A stretch of 64,000 nucleotides of DNA from NCBI GenBank assembly GCA_020348925.1, contig CP070758.1, positions 402,497 to 466,496 of the forward strand, given 5' to 3'. Under the pieces are notes generated by a model. The model was not told where the DNA came from. It did no database searches and worked only from the letters and a program-made list of their open reading frames with translations. The translations under genes were made by a program, and so were the position numbers. Below, piece after piece: positions 26,799 to 36,113 of this stretch (position 1 is its first letter; the number at the start of each line of letters is the position of its first letter). The stretch comes from Gemmatimonadota bacterium (GTDB lineage: Bacteria > JBHIER01 > G020348925).

Positions 26799-29204
26799 AT
26801 GAGATGCGGTAAAATTGTCACGTACAGAATTTCACTCATAATCGCAGCCATTTTCACTACAGTTCCCATCACTTTTGCCGGGCTCTCAATCGATACTACC
26901 CCCATTATACCCCAGCAGGAGCTTCATCCCAACTTATATTTCACCCATCAGGACATATCGATTCTCAGGACTAAGAAAGACATACCCCCCTACTCCGACT
27001 GGTGGGTCCAGATCAACTCTGCATCGAACGCGTATCTTGAGCAGGATCTTTCGTCATCGAGTCTCACGGAAGAAGAGCGGAGCAAAGGTGCTAAAGTTTG
27101 CGCCTTTGCTTTCGTCATAACAGATGATGACCACTGTGCCGAAAAGGCCAGAGAAGCACTCCTGGCCATGTGGACGAGCCCTGGATCAAACAGTAGACGA
27201 ATGTTAGAGGCAGCATATCATCTTCAAAGTTACTGCGAAGCGTACGACTGGGTCCAGACCTCTTTGGATCCATCCGATGATGTCCTGATTCGAGAGAAAT
27301 TGGCCTCTGAGGCCGAGCGTTTTTACAACGATCCCGTTCTTTGGTCACCCTTCGGCTACACAAACAACTGGGGAGTAAAAGCCGCCGCCGCTCTGGGTAC
27401 CGCAGCCTTGGTCATCTCCGACTACTCTGCGGCAGACCATTCGCCGACCCAATGGCTGGGCCGAGCCCTGGAACGAATCAATTCCCTCTTGTCCGTGTTG
27501 ACCACGGACGACGGTCTCTGGATTGAGGGCTCCCACTACCTTACGTACACGTGCGGCAATGTGATACCATTCCTGTGGCACTACAAAAATATATCCCATG
27601 TCGACCTCTTTGCAGATCTCCGACCTCTCTTCGATTTTGCCTTACTCATCCGCTATCCGGACGGTCATACGCCAAACCTTGAGGATGCGTATTCCAATAT
27701 CTTTCCTCACTCAATGGTCGCCCCGGCTTATGAGCGGAACACGGCCTCTCTCCACATGTGGGCCTATGAGGAGGGTCCTGGGTTCGACACGGTCTGGTGG
27801 ACGCAGGACGTCAAGGAGATAGATCTCATCATCATCCATGATACTTCCATTCAAGTTTCTCCTCCAGCCGAGCAACCCTCAGTTTTTTTGGACGACGCCC
27901 GTGTGGCCGTACTTAGATCCGGATGGGCCGATGAGGACATTTACCTCTACCTCAACGGTGCGCCTGATTATAACAATATGCTCGCTGGCGGTGTTCATAC
28001 GCATCCCGATCCGTTAGAATTCATCTTCTACGCGCAAAAAGCCATTCTGGCCAACGACGCGGGTTACGGCCCTGATGGCTTCAGCGATACGAATCGTCTC
28101 TGGTACACCAATCCCGAGGCTCACAATATCATTCTTATCGACGGGATCGCCCCGCAGAATGCACCCATTGCCGTGAGCACTTGGATTGCCTCGGAAGAAA
28201 TGGTTTTTGCTGAAATGATTGCCAGTTATGGCGAGGCAACACTTGCAAGAGGCACACTTCTTGTCGGTAACGAATACGCCATTGTGGCTGACTATGTGAC
28301 AGCAGATGAAGTTAAAGAGTGTGATTTCATTCTTCACGGCCGAGGGGCGATGACGCACGTCGATCGTCATGTGGTATGGTCCCTTGTGAACACCGATTCA
28401 ATGAATGTGGAATTCCGGACCTACCTCTTTCCGAGCACAACTACTCTTGAAAGGAGATCCGGTCTGGCCTGCTTTGAGTGGGGACAGGAAGAAACGAATG
28501 AGTACATCATATCTCATGCAGAGGGGGAAAGTGCTCGTTTTCTAACCCTTCTCCTTCCCGGATACGCGTCTGACCTCCCTCACCAGGTGTTCGAAGTATC
28601 GGGAGAAGATTACGTCGGAGTCTATTGTAATGATGATTTCATAGTTCTGCAAGGCGACACTCTTTTACTCTCCCTGGACGAGGTTCAGTCGGATGCCCGG
28701 CTCGTCTTTCTAAGAACATGGGACGCGGGGCTCTGGCTGATAGAAGATGGCAGGACATTGACTTGGAATGATGTTCTCTTCATGCAGTCAAGTCGACGAA
28801 TATCAATAACCTCAAGTCCGCCGGGGGAGTATCGATATACGCTTCATATTTCGCAGAACGATTTCCAATACTCACTCTATCTTGCCCTCCCTGATAGTAT
28901 GTGGGCACTCGCAGCCTCCCTAAATGAAACACATATTCCCACTGTACAGGAGGCCGATGGAGTCTCTCTTGAGATCACAGGAGGCGGCAGACTGACCGTA
29001 GAACTCACATTGGCACGAGAGGGAGACATTATTCCGGATGGAGTGGTCGACGTTCTCGATCTCGTGAGGGCGGTCAATATTATGCTTGATATCGAACCCG
29101 AGGCGACGAGACACGAAATATGGGCCGCTGATACCAACTCCGACGGAAAGATCGATCTTCTGGATCTTGTTGATATTGTCAACATAATACTGTCGGTTCG
29201 GTAA
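26799..29204 (+). CDS. Secreted heparinase II/III-like polysaccharide lyase with C-terminal dockerin
   Basis: This is an 801-residue exported enzyme. A signal peptide (about 1-27) precedes an alpha/alpha-toroid domain (about 45-340) with the NNWGVKAAAALG motif. A beta-sandwich (about 360-640) follows, containing GGVHTHPDPLEFIF, the His-rich active-site segment of heparinase II/III-type lyases. Residues about 742-801 form a dockerin with two calcium-loop repeats (GDIIPDGVVDVLDLV and ADTNSDGKIDLLDLV). The enzyme would cleave acidic polysaccharide by elimination; the exact substrate is unknown. The dockerin could bind cohesins such as those encoded at 5822-8422, which is inference. Confidence 0.85.
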   Translation: MRCGKIVTYRISLIIAAIFTTVPITFAGLSIDTTPIIPQQELHPNLYFTHQDISILRTKKDIPPYSDWWVQINSASNAYLEQDLSSSSLTEEERSKGAKVCAFAFVITDDDHCAEKAREALLAMWTSPGSNSRRMLEAAYHLQSYCEAYDWVQTSLDPSDDVLIREKLASEAERFYNDPVLWSPFGYTNNWGVKAAAALGTAALVISDYSAADHSPTQWLGRALERINSLLSVLTTDDGLWIEGSHYLTYTCGNVIPFLWHYKNISHVDLFADLRPLFDFALLIRYPDGHTPNLEDAYSNIFPHSMVAPAYERNTASLHMWAYEEGPGFDTVWWTQDVKEIDLIIIHDTSIQVSPPAEQPSVFLDDARVAVLRSGWADEDIYLYLNGAPDYNNMLAGGVHTHPDPLEFIFYAQKAILANDAGYGPDGFSDTNRLWYTNPEAHNIILIDGIAPQNAPIAVSTWIASEEMVFAEMIASYGEATLARGTLLVGNEYAIVADYVTADEVKECDFILHGRGAMTHVDRHVVWSLVNTDSMNVEFRTYLFPSTTTLERRSGLACFEWGQEETNEYIISHAEGESARFLTLLLPGYASDLPHQVFEVSGEDYVGVYCNDDFIVLQGDTLLLSLDEVQSDARLVFLRTWDAGLWLIEDGRTLTWNDVLFMQSSRRISITSSPPGEYRYTLHISQNDFQYSLYLALPDSMWALAASLNETHIPTVQEADGVSLEITGGGRLTVELTLAREGDIIPDGVVDVLDLVRAVNIMLDIEPEATRHEIWAADTNSDGKIDLLDLVDIVNIILSVR

Positions 29205-29265
29205 GACCGTCCTCATTTTTGAAAGGTGTAACAGATATCCCCCAGATGGCATCGTTCGGAGGTAC

Positions 29266-29958
29266 ATGTCAGAGACAAATAATGGCCTCAAAAGCATAAA
29301 AGCGATAATTTTTGATCTGGACGGTGTTATTATCGATTCCGAACCGCTCCATGTCAATACGGAGAAACGACTCTTTTCAGAATACGGGATTACTGTGGAA
29401 TCTGAAGATTGGATTCGGTTTAAGGGGTTGACGCCTCGGGCCGTATTCGAATTCGTCCGATCCAAGTATAACCTCGAGGAGGATCTCGACATCTTTCTTG
29501 AAAAAAAACACAGGTATTTGGCAGAGGCTTATGAGGGTACGCTTTCGCTTTTTCCCGATTTCTTACCATTTGTCCGGCGTTTTCGAAACGGCTTCGTTTT
29601 TGCCTTGACGACTTCAACGCGCCGACCACTCACAGATTGGGTCTTGAGCAAGTTTCGGCTGAAAGATATATTTCAGGTTGTGGTGACGGCGGATGATGTC
29701 GTCCATGGAAAGCCTCATCCGGAGCCCTACACCAAGACGATTCAACATTTGAAATTAAGATCTTCGGAGTGCGTCGTCATCGAGGACTCCATCAACGGTG
29801 TCATATCAGCCAAAGCAGCGGGCGCAAAATGCATTGCCGTGACAACCTCTTTCGAGAAGCATGAACTTCCCGAAGCGGACGTCTTCGCCGATCGATTAGA
29901 AGATATAACGGAGGAGATGTTGCAGTCACTCAAAGGGACAGGATCAACGGGGAAATAA
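29266..29958 (+). CDS. HAD-superfamily phosphatase/phosphoglucomutase-like
   Basis: This 230-residue enzyme shows the HAD motifs in order: IIFDLDGVIIDSE (nucleophile Asp, acid Asp), TTSTRR (motif II), GKPHPEPY (motif III Lys) and VVIEDSINGVISAKAAG (motif IV). The cap between motifs I and II places it with beta-phosphoglucomutase and small sugar phosphatases. Its ATG follows GGAGGTAC. It lies just upstream of the PAC2 gene with a 6-nt gap, so they are probably co-transcribed. Confidence 0.9.
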   Translation: MSETNNGLKSIKAIIFDLDGVIIDSEPLHVNTEKRLFSEYGITVESEDWIRFKGLTPRAVFEFVRSKYNLEEDLDIFLEKKHRYLAEAYEGTLSLFPDFLPFVRRFRNGFVFALTTSTRRPLTDWVLSKFRLKDIFQVVVTADDVVHGKPHPEPYTKTIQHLKLRSSECVVIEDSINGVISAKAAGAKCIAVTTSFEKHELPEADVFADRLEDITEEMLQSLKGTGSTGK

Positions 29959-29964
29959 GAAACC

Positions 29965-30888
29965 ATGGCAAATATCAAAGTATATCAGGACATTGAAGTC
30001 GAAGACCCCGTCATGATCGCCGGCTGGCCCGGCATGGGCAACGTTGCCCTTGGTGCTGTGAATTACCTGAGGAGGAAAATTGAAACGGTTCCCTTTGCTG
30101 AAATTGAGACAAGCCAATTCTTCGCGCCCGATGCCGTCATTGTGAAGAATGGCTTGGCCAAGCTTCCTCAAGTCCCTCAAAATCTATTCTATTACTCGTT
30201 GGCTCCGGCAGTGATCATTTTTGAGAGCAACGCCCAGGTGAGTGGTGCGGACAGCATACATTTTTTGAAGCTTATTCTGGATTTTGCACAAAATTTCAAA
30301 GTTCGCAGGATTTATACTGGTGCGGCATTCCCCATGCCGATCAGCCACAAAGAAAAACCCGCGGTCTACGGGGTGGCCAACCGAAAGGATCTTCTGAATG
30401 TGATCGCAAAAAGCCACATTGAAATTATGGAGGGCGGACAGATCTCGGGATTGAACGGTTTGCTGTTGGGGTACGCAGAACAGCGGGGGATCGAGGCCAT
30501 CTGTCTCTTGGCCACCATGCCCAACTACGCCATAAGTTTCCCCAATCCCAAAGCCTCTAAGGCCATTCTCTCTGTTCTGACCAGAATGTTACATGTTCGG
30601 ATCGATATGTCTGAATTGGACGCATTCTCTCAGGAAATGGATGAAAGAATGAAGGCCATCGAGGAGAAGATACGAGAGATGTTCCCCACCGCCGGTAAAG
30701 GCGAACGCGCTGCGGATCTGGACAAGAAGGAAGTGCCCAAATATATCATGGAGAAGATTGAAAAACTCTTTCAGGAGGCCAAAGGCAATAGAGAAAAAGC
30801 GTACGATTTGAAGGAAGAGTTGGATCGCTGGGATCTCTTCAAGTTTTACGAGGACCGTTTTTTGGATCTTTTCAAAAAAGATCACTGA
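29965..30888 (+). CDS. PAC2-family protein
   Basis: This 307-residue protein is of the PAC2 (proteasome assembly chaperone 2-like) family. It has the start MIAGWPGMGNVA, the EIETSQFFAPD loop, the YTGAAFPMPISHKEKP segment and SGLNGLLLGYAEQRGI. Its C-terminal third (about 215-307) is a charged helical extension with KKEVPKYIMEKIEKLFQEA. Bacterial PAC2 proteins are of unknown role and resemble nucleoside-binding folds. No proteasome genes are in the window. It is encoded directly after a HAD phosphatase. Confidence 0.9.
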   Translation: MANIKVYQDIEVEDPVMIAGWPGMGNVALGAVNYLRRKIETVPFAEIETSQFFAPDAVIVKNGLAKLPQVPQNLFYYSLAPAVIIFESNAQVSGADSIHFLKLILDFAQNFKVRRIYTGAAFPMPISHKEKPAVYGVANRKDLLNVIAKSHIEIMEGGQISGLNGLLLGYAEQRGIEAICLLATMPNYAISFPNPKASKAILSVLTRMLHVRIDMSELDAFSQEMDERMKAIEEKIREMFPTAGKGERAADLDKKEVPKYIMEKIEKLFQEAKGNREKAYDLKEELDRWDLFKFYEDRFLDLFKKDH

Positions 30889-30983
30889 CGGAGTTCTCCT
30901 TTTCATCCTGTGGCTTGACAGATGAATATTGAACCGGACGTTCGGGTTTTTCAGGATCTCTTCTTTTATCAAAGGAAATAACG

Positions 30984-31565
30984 ATGCGAACATCAGAATA
31001 TGCGAAAAGGGAAACATTCTACTTTGCACGCCCCGGCTTTGAAAATACGGATTCGACGCTCGATTTCGCTCACAGGAGGTCCCTTGATCTGGACATCAAG
31101 AGTGTTATTGTGGCCACGACTGTCGGCCAGACAGGCGTTAAGGCTGCAGAACTTTTCAAAGGATATACCCTCATCGTTGTGACCCACTCGACAGGGTTTA
31201 CGAAGCTAAACGTGCAGGAGTTGTCCGAGGAGAACCGGCAGGCAATACTTGCCTCGGGGGGAAAAATCCTGACGTGTCAGCATGCATTCGGCGGGGTCGG
31301 CCGCGCGGTCCGAAAGAAGCTGGGCACGTATGAACTTGAAGAAATTGTGGCTTATACGCTTCGAATCTTCGGGGAGGGCACGAAGGTGGCCTGCGAAATG
31401 GTTCTTATGGCCGCCGACGCCGGGTTCATACGAACCGATGAGGAGGTGATCGCCATCGCAGGAACGGGGCGGGGGGCGGATACGGCCCTGGTGATCCAAC
31501 CGGCGAACGCGCAGACCTTTTTTGACCTGCGGGTAAAAGAGGTCATTTGCAAACCGAGGTTCTGA
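30984..31565 (+). CDS. Pyruvate-kinase alpha/beta-domain-like protein
   Basis: This 193-residue cytoplasmic protein resembles the stand-alone C-terminal (alpha/beta) domain of pyruvate kinase. It has IVATTVGQTGVKAAELFKG, LIVVTHSTGFTKLN, GGKILTCQHAFGG and IAGTGRGADTALVIQPANA. The pyruvate kinase catalytic barrel is absent, so it is not a kinase. It may bind a sugar phosphate or other ligand, which is inference. The ATG follows AAAGGAAATAACG. It lies 95 nt after the PAC2 gene on the same strand. Confidence 0.85.
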   Translation: MRTSEYAKRETFYFARPGFENTDSTLDFAHRRSLDLDIKSVIVATTVGQTGVKAAELFKGYTLIVVTHSTGFTKLNVQELSEENRQAILASGGKILTCQHAFGGVGRAVRKKLGTYELEEIVAYTLRIFGEGTKVACEMVLMAADAGFIRTDEEVIAIAGTGRGADTALVIQPANAQTFFDLRVKEVICKPRF

Positions 31566-31922
31566 TGGAATCAGGGCTTTGCGAAAAGATCATTCAACGC
31601 TTTTTTACATCCTCATGGCAGCCGCCTATTGAATTCGTGTCTGGGATTTATGCCGTGTGACGAGGGGAACAGTGAATCAGCCATTAAAGAATGTGGTGAC
31701 GCATTTCTCTCCGAAAGGGACAAAAAAGCATTCCTCGGCCCTCAGAAGCACTGCTCAGAGCTCCGGAGAAAAAGTGAAGTCGAAGAACAAGAGGTGGTTG
31801 CATGTCTGGATCCGGTTTCGATTGGAGTGCCACGAAAGTATCGTTCTCGAGCACCGAATGGGGAGGGTCCTCTGCTAAACGTTTGAGTGTACCCGTGAAC
31901 AAGATCATTTCTCTGTATTCAT
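31566..31922. other. Intergenic region without a convincing gene
   Basis: This 357-bp gap lies before dinB. Three overlapping frames stay open for 70-85 codons but none shows a recognisable domain, and only weak ribosome sites are seen. The frame 31657-31878 ends in a basic/aromatic segment (KRWLHVWIRFRLE) that could be a gene remnant. I see no clear LexA-type operator for dinB. Confidence 0.35.
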
Positions 31923-33113
31923 ATGGTCAAGAGCCAAAGAACCATTATCCATCTCGATCTGGATGCCTTTTTTGCCTCGGTGGAACAGCTGGACAAGCCG
32001 GAACTGAGAGGCAGACCGGTGGTGGTGGGAGCTGATCCGAAAAAAGGCCGAGGTGTCGTCTCTGCTGCCTCATACGAGGCACGAGAATACGGGATTCATT
32101 CGGCCATGCCAATCTCCAGAGCACATCGACTCTGCCCTCACGGCGCATTTCTTCCCGTTCGCATGCGCCGCTACAAAGAAATATCCGATAGGATCATGAA
32201 GCTTTTGAAGGAGTATACACCACTTATCGAACAGGTGAGTGTCGATGAGGCCTTCCTGGATGTGACAGGGTGTGACCGACTTTACGGTTCGGCTGAGGCG
32301 ATCGGAAAGGAAATCAGAGCGAGAGTCCGGAAAGAAGAGGGGCTGACCATATCTGTGGGCATTGCGCCGAACAAATATCTGGCCAAAATGTCGTCGAAAC
32401 TGGGGAAGCCGGATGGATTTGTGATCGTCAAATCCGGGAAAGAAAAGGAATTTCTGGCGGAACGAACTGTTGAATGTCTCTGGGGCGTTGGGGACAAGAC
32501 GTCAAAGAAGCTTCGCGAAATGGGGATTACGACCATTGGCCAGTTAGCCAACTACCCCCCCGAATCATTAGAGAAGAAAATGGGCAAAATCGGTCGCCGT
32601 TTATGGGAACTGGCCCATGGAATCGATGACAGTCCTGTCGTCACCAGGGATGATGTCAAATCGATCAGCCATGAGACCACATACGGCAGGGATATCGAAA
32701 ACGTCTCATCGATGAAAAATACGCTCCTCGACTTATCCGAGCGAGTCGGCCGACGAGCCCGCCGGAAGGGGATCACAGGCAAGACGATCACCTTGAAAAT
32801 ACGTTTTGCTGATTTCACAACGTTCACCCGGAATCGCACATTGAAACAGGCGACGAATGGAACCGATAATATCTACAAGGCCGCGCTGAGCCTTCTTCAA
32901 ACCTTTGAACTGACCGGCAGGAAAGTGAGACTTTTGGGTGTTGGGATCTCGCACCTGAGCCAAGGCAGCGAAAGTCAAGAGGACCTTTTTCAGATTGACG
33001 AAAAAAAGTGGGAAAAAGTCGATGGTGTTCTTGACAAAATCGAGGAGAGGTATGGGAAGGGGACAGTGAAACGGGCGGCCCTTCTTCGGAGTGGAACGCC
33101 CAGAAAAAGTTGA
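31923..33113 (+). CDS. dinB: DNA polymerase IV (Y family)
   Basis: This 396-residue translesion polymerase has the palm motifs IHLDLDAFFASVEQ (residues about 10-23) and SVDEAFLDVTG, which provide the catalytic carboxylates. YEAREYGIHSAMP (finger), KYLAKMSSKLGKPDG and the thumb/HhH CLWGVGDKTSKKLREMGI are also present, followed by the little-finger domain. It ends in an EDLFQID segment, a likely beta-clamp-binding peptide (QxDLF-like). The next gene begins immediately after its stop. Confidence 0.96.
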   Translation: MVKSQRTIIHLDLDAFFASVEQLDKPELRGRPVVVGADPKKGRGVVSAASYEAREYGIHSAMPISRAHRLCPHGAFLPVRMRRYKEISDRIMKLLKEYTPLIEQVSVDEAFLDVTGCDRLYGSAEAIGKEIRARVRKEEGLTISVGIAPNKYLAKMSSKLGKPDGFVIVKSGKEKEFLAERTVECLWGVGDKTSKKLREMGITTIGQLANYPPESLEKKMGKIGRRLWELAHGIDDSPVVTRDDVKSISHETTYGRDIENVSSMKNTLLDLSERVGRRARRKGITGKTITLKIRFADFTTFTRNRTLKQATNGTDNIYKAALSLLQTFELTGRKVRLLGVGISHLSQGSESQEDLFQIDEKKWEKVDGVLDKIEERYGKGTVKRAALLRSGTPRKS

Positions 33114-33137
33114 ATGACCAGACAGGAGCGTGGTGGA

Positions 33138-33476
33138 ATGATTGATTCGTATCGTTTTGGAGAGATCGTCATTGATGGCCATCCTTACACCTCTGATGTC
33201 GTCATCTATCCCGATCGCGTTGATTCGAGCTGGTGGCGAAAGGAGGGGCATTGTTTGAGTATCGACGATCTCAAGAATATTGTCGAGAACGAACCAGAAA
33301 TTCTTGTTGTAGGCACAGGAGATGCTGGTGTAATGACTATTCCCGAGGAGACGGTGGAGTATCTTCAGCAAAAGGGGATCAACCTGATTGCCGAGAGAAC
33401 CGGTCAGGCTTGGCATACCTATAACCGATTGTCAGGATCAGGAAAAGTTGTAGCCGCACTGCATCTCACCTGCTGA
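33138..33476 (+). CDS. Mth938-like (DUF498) protein
   Basis: This 112-residue protein is of the Mth938/NDUFAF3-like family. It has MIDSYRFGEIVIDGHPY at the start, VVIYPDRVDSSWWRKEGH, and ILVVGTGDAGVMTIPEETVEYL. The ATG at 33138 fits the family N-terminus and has AGGAG upstream; an in-frame ATG at 33114 directly after the dinB stop would add eight residues. In mitochondria the relative assists complex I assembly; the bacterial role is unknown. It precedes mazG by 17 nt. Confidence 0.88.
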   Translation: MIDSYRFGEIVIDGHPYTSDVVIYPDRVDSSWWRKEGHCLSIDDLKNIVENEPEILVVGTGDAGVMTIPEETVEYLQQKGINLIAERTGQAWHTYNRLSGSGKVVAALHLTC

Positions 33477-33493
33477 AAGGAGTAATACCAATA

Positions 33494-34267
33494 ATGTCAG
33501 ACAAACCTTTTGATGAGCTCGTCAACATCATGAAGCGCCTGCGGGGGGAGGATGGATGTCCCTGGGACAGGGAGCAGGATCACAAGTCCATACGCCCTTA
33601 CCTCGTGGAAGAGACCTACGAAGTCATTGAAGCCATTGACGAGGGGGACTTCGACAAACTGAAGGAAGAGTTGGGCGACTTGTTATTACAGATCGTCTTC
33701 CACGCACAGATGGCAGCCGAGGCCGATCGCTTTGACATGGACGGCGTCGTCTCCCACATTATCAGGAAAATCAAAACCCGGCACCCCCATGTCTTCAAAT
33801 CGACAAAAGTGAAGGACTCCAAAGAAGTTTTAAGAAACTGGGAACAGATCAAGATGAGCGAGGGGCGATCATCTGTCCTCGATGGTGTCCCCAAAGATCT
33901 TCCGGCCCTGTTGAAAGCGGCTCGTATCCAGGAAAAAGCCGCCCGTGTTGGCTTCGACTGGGATCAGATCGACGGGGTCTTCGCCAAGGTGGAGGAGGAA
34001 TTGGGGGAGTTTCGCGCAGCCTACAGGGACCACGACAAAGAAAAGATCGAGGATGAGCTGGGCGATATGTTTTTTGCCCTGGTCAACCTGGCCCGGTTCC
34101 TCGAAACAAATCCCGAGGACGCCCTGCGCGGCACTATTAATAAATTCATCAAGCGATTTCAGTACATCGAGCGTCAGCTGGAAGCTCGGGGCTTGGACCC
34201 CTCGCAAGTGACTTTGGAGGAGATGGACAAAATCTGGGAGGAAGCCAAGGGGAAGAATGACGGTTGA
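33494..34267 (+). CDS. mazG: Nucleoside triphosphate pyrophosphohydrolase MazG
   Basis: This 257-residue enzyme has two MazG domains. The N-terminal one contains the CPWDREQDHKSIRPYLVEETYEV start and the catalytic EELGDLLLQIVFHA metal-binding motif. The second (about 150-250) has VEEELGEF and DELGDMFFALVNLARF. It hydrolyses non-canonical or all NTPs to NMP and pyrophosphate, acting in nucleotide sanitation and stringent-response tuning. The neighbours dinB and Mth938 suggest a loosely DNA/nucleotide-maintenance operon. Confidence 0.96.
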   Translation: MSDKPFDELVNIMKRLRGEDGCPWDREQDHKSIRPYLVEETYEVIEAIDEGDFDKLKEELGDLLLQIVFHAQMAAEADRFDMDGVVSHIIRKIKTRHPHVFKSTKVKDSKEVLRNWEQIKMSEGRSSVLDGVPKDLPALLKAARIQEKAARVGFDWDQIDGVFAKVEEELGEFRAAYRDHDKEKIEDELGDMFFALVNLARFLETNPEDALRGTINKFIKRFQYIERQLEARGLDPSQVTLEEMDKIWEEAKGKNDG

Positions 34268-34297
34268 AGAATTCAAATTGTAAATTGAAAAGGTAAT

Positions 34298-35173
34298 ATG
34301 TCAGAGAGAGGCAATTTCGTTAAGATCGCCCGCATTACTCCCCATTTCGGGGAGGAGCCCGTTCTGACAGGGACGAAAGGAGTCGGGGCAATATTCCTGA
34401 GTGGCTGCAACCTCCGCTGCGTCTTCTGCCAGAACTGGCAGATCAGTCACCGGCGTATGGGCGAAACTTTGAATACTCCTGCACAACTTGCCGGGGAGAT
34501 GTTGAAGCTTCAGGAGTTGGGCTGCCACATCATTGACCTCGTATCTCCATCCCATCAAGTGAAATCATTACGAATTTCCATCCGATTGGCCAAAGAACAA
34601 GGCTTGACAATCCCCGTCGTTTATAATACGAACAGTCTGGACAATCTTGACGCGTTACGCAGCCTGGAAGGTCTGATTGATATCTATCTCCCGGATCTCA
34701 AGTACTCGAATGACCGTATTGCCAAAGATCTTTCGAAGGCGCATTCTTACGTCTCAAAATCTAGGGCATCTGTTTTGGAGATGCATCGGCAAGTGGGCCA
34801 TCTCTTTCCAAATGACGAAGATGCTCTAGCCCAGCGCGGCCTCATCATTCGGATTTTAGTCCTCCCTCATAATCTCTCCGGTTGCATTGAAAGCCTGCAA
34901 TTCATCGCCCAGGAGATCGGTCCCGAAACCTGGATCTCCCTCATGGCCCAGTACAATCCGAGACCGCTTTTCGACTCAAGCAATGAAGCAATCCTCAAAA
35001 CGTATCCCGCCCTTGGCCGTCCGATCACCGAGACAGAATACGAGAACGTACTGGAAGAAGCCCAGAACCTTGGGTTCGAAAATATTTTCATCCAGGAGTG
35101 TACGGCTGCTGTCGAATACGGCTCTCCTGATTTTGAGCACGAACAACCTTTTGTGTGGGATCAAAAGGTATAA
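34298..35173 (+). CDS. Radical SAM protein (pyruvate-formate-lyase-activating-enzyme-like)
   Basis: This 291-residue radical SAM enzyme has the cluster motif C37-NLR-C41-VF-C44 (CxxxCxxC), preceded by GTKGVGAIFLSG. Downstream are VVYNTNSLDNLDALR and IDIYLPDLKYSND, then MHRQVG, typical of the PflA-like subgroup found without a partner lyase. It cleaves AdoMet to a 5'-deoxyadenosyl radical; the target is unknown and no glycyl-radical enzyme is in the window. It starts 30 nt after mazG. Confidence 0.9.
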   Translation: MSERGNFVKIARITPHFGEEPVLTGTKGVGAIFLSGCNLRCVFCQNWQISHRRMGETLNTPAQLAGEMLKLQELGCHIIDLVSPSHQVKSLRISIRLAKEQGLTIPVVYNTNSLDNLDALRSLEGLIDIYLPDLKYSNDRIAKDLSKAHSYVSKSRASVLEMHRQVGHLFPNDEDALAQRGLIIRILVLPHNLSGCIESLQFIAQEIGPETWISLMAQYNPRPLFDSSNEAILKTYPALGRPITETEYENVLEEAQNLGFENIFIQECTAAVEYGSPDFEHEQPFVWDQKV

Positions 35174-35211
35174 CTGCAGCTTATTATTATTTCGCACGAG
35201 ATGAGTGAGTT

Positions 35212-35232
35212 CTCCCCTTTCGGAAAGGGGAG
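35212..35232. repeat. CTCCCCTTT hairpin of interspersed-repeat type
   Basis: CTCCCCTTT (35212-35220) and AAAGGGGAG (35224-35232) form a 9-bp stem with a 3-nt loop, 38 nt after the radical SAM stop. A similar CCCCCTTT...AAAGGGGG hairpin occurs at 45102-45129. This looks like a dispersed repeat that may double as a terminator. Confidence 0.5.
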
Positions 35233-35396
35233 TAAGAGGGGATTGTTAGAATAGATTTCCACAAAAGGACTTTGAGAACCAGGTAAACCATTATCATTTA
35301 TTGTATTTATTTTAGTATACAGATTCTGTATTTTTTTCGCTCATATTTGAAAATGCGTGTATTCGAAACAGGTACCTTTTTCAAAAGGAGAGAGCG

Positions 35397-35957
35397 ATGC
35401 GACTTTCAACGGTCATATTTGTAGCGGCCGTTCTCCTCGTTTCGGGGATTGTGTACAGCGCCCCGAAGCCGTCTGAGGATTTCGCCATCAGTATAAAGAA
35501 GACAGCACCGTGGCACGTGGCCTATCAAAAGTTCACCGGCCCGTACTCGGGAGTTCCGAAAGCAATAGGCCAGGTAGACTCCTGGGTCCGGAAATATAAT
35601 TTGGTACTTTTGGGTCCTGTACTGTCGGAGTATTACAACAGTCCAATGGAGGTGGACTCCACGAAACTGGAATGGGCTATTATGTTTCCTATTTTGGAGC
35701 CGTTGACAGGATTCCCGAAGGAGACTGAGGGAGAAGTGTCCATCAAAAGGTTGGATCCGGTTCAAGTGGCTTATACCTATCATCAGGGGCCATATCAAGA
35801 GGTGGGAGGGACGTACATGAAGCTTTTTCAGTGGGTCTTCCAGAATGGATACCAGGTCGCCGGGCCCATGCGGGAGCTTTACTGGAGTGATCCGCAAAAT
35901 ACGCCGGAGGATAAACTCATCTCAGAACTTCAAGTACCGGTGACGAAGGGTCAATAA
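35397..35957 (+). CDS. Exported GyrI-like/effector-binding-domain protein
   Basis: This is a 186-residue exported protein. A signal peptide (about 1-21) is followed by a GyrI/AraC-effector-binding-type fold: two related halves with VAYQKFTGPYSGVPKAIGQVDSWV and VAYTYHQGPYQEVGGTYMKLFQWV. In cytoplasmic relatives this fold binds small hydrophobic molecules. A secreted version is less common, and its ligand is unknown. The ATG follows AAAGGAGAGAG. It is followed by two tandem terminators. Confidence 0.82.
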   Translation: MRLSTVIFVAAVLLVSGIVYSAPKPSEDFAISIKKTAPWHVAYQKFTGPYSGVPKAIGQVDSWVRKYNLVLLGPVLSEYYNSPMEVDSTKLEWAIMFPILEPLTGFPKETEGEVSIKRLDPVQVAYTYHQGPYQEVGGTYMKLFQWVFQNGYQVAGPMRELYWSDPQNTPEDKLISELQVPVTKGQ

Positions 35958-35986
35958 TCTCATTCAAAAAAGCAGATCTTTTGGAG

Positions 35987-36015
35987 CGCCCCGTTCCACA
36001 CGGGGCGTTTTTTTT
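35987..36015 (+). terminator. Rho-independent terminator
   Basis: CGCCCCGT (35987-35994) and ACGGGGCG (36000-36007) pair around a 5-nt loop and are followed by an eight- or nine-T run. It lies 29 nt after the GyrI-like gene. Confidence 0.93.
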
Positions 36016-36054
36016 CGTCCGGTATAAAACCGGATGCTACATTTCAGTTGGTTC

Positions 36055-36093
36055 AGATTTCCGAAGTTTTCAAAACTTCGGAAATCTTTTTTT
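36055..36093 (+). terminator. Second terminator with a 16-bp perfect stem
   Basis: AGATTTCCGAAGTTTT (36055-36070) is exactly complementary to 36072-36087 and is followed by Ts to 36093. It sits between the convergent GyrI-like and nfo genes. With the preceding hairpin it makes a double stop for plus-strand transcription. Confidence 0.85.
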
Positions 36094-36113
36094 GTTGTCA
36101 CAAGCCTCTTTAT

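Noticed and set aside
31900..31922. LexA operator upstream of dinB
   Set aside because: The GAACAAGATCATTTC-like sequence is not a convincing palindrome.
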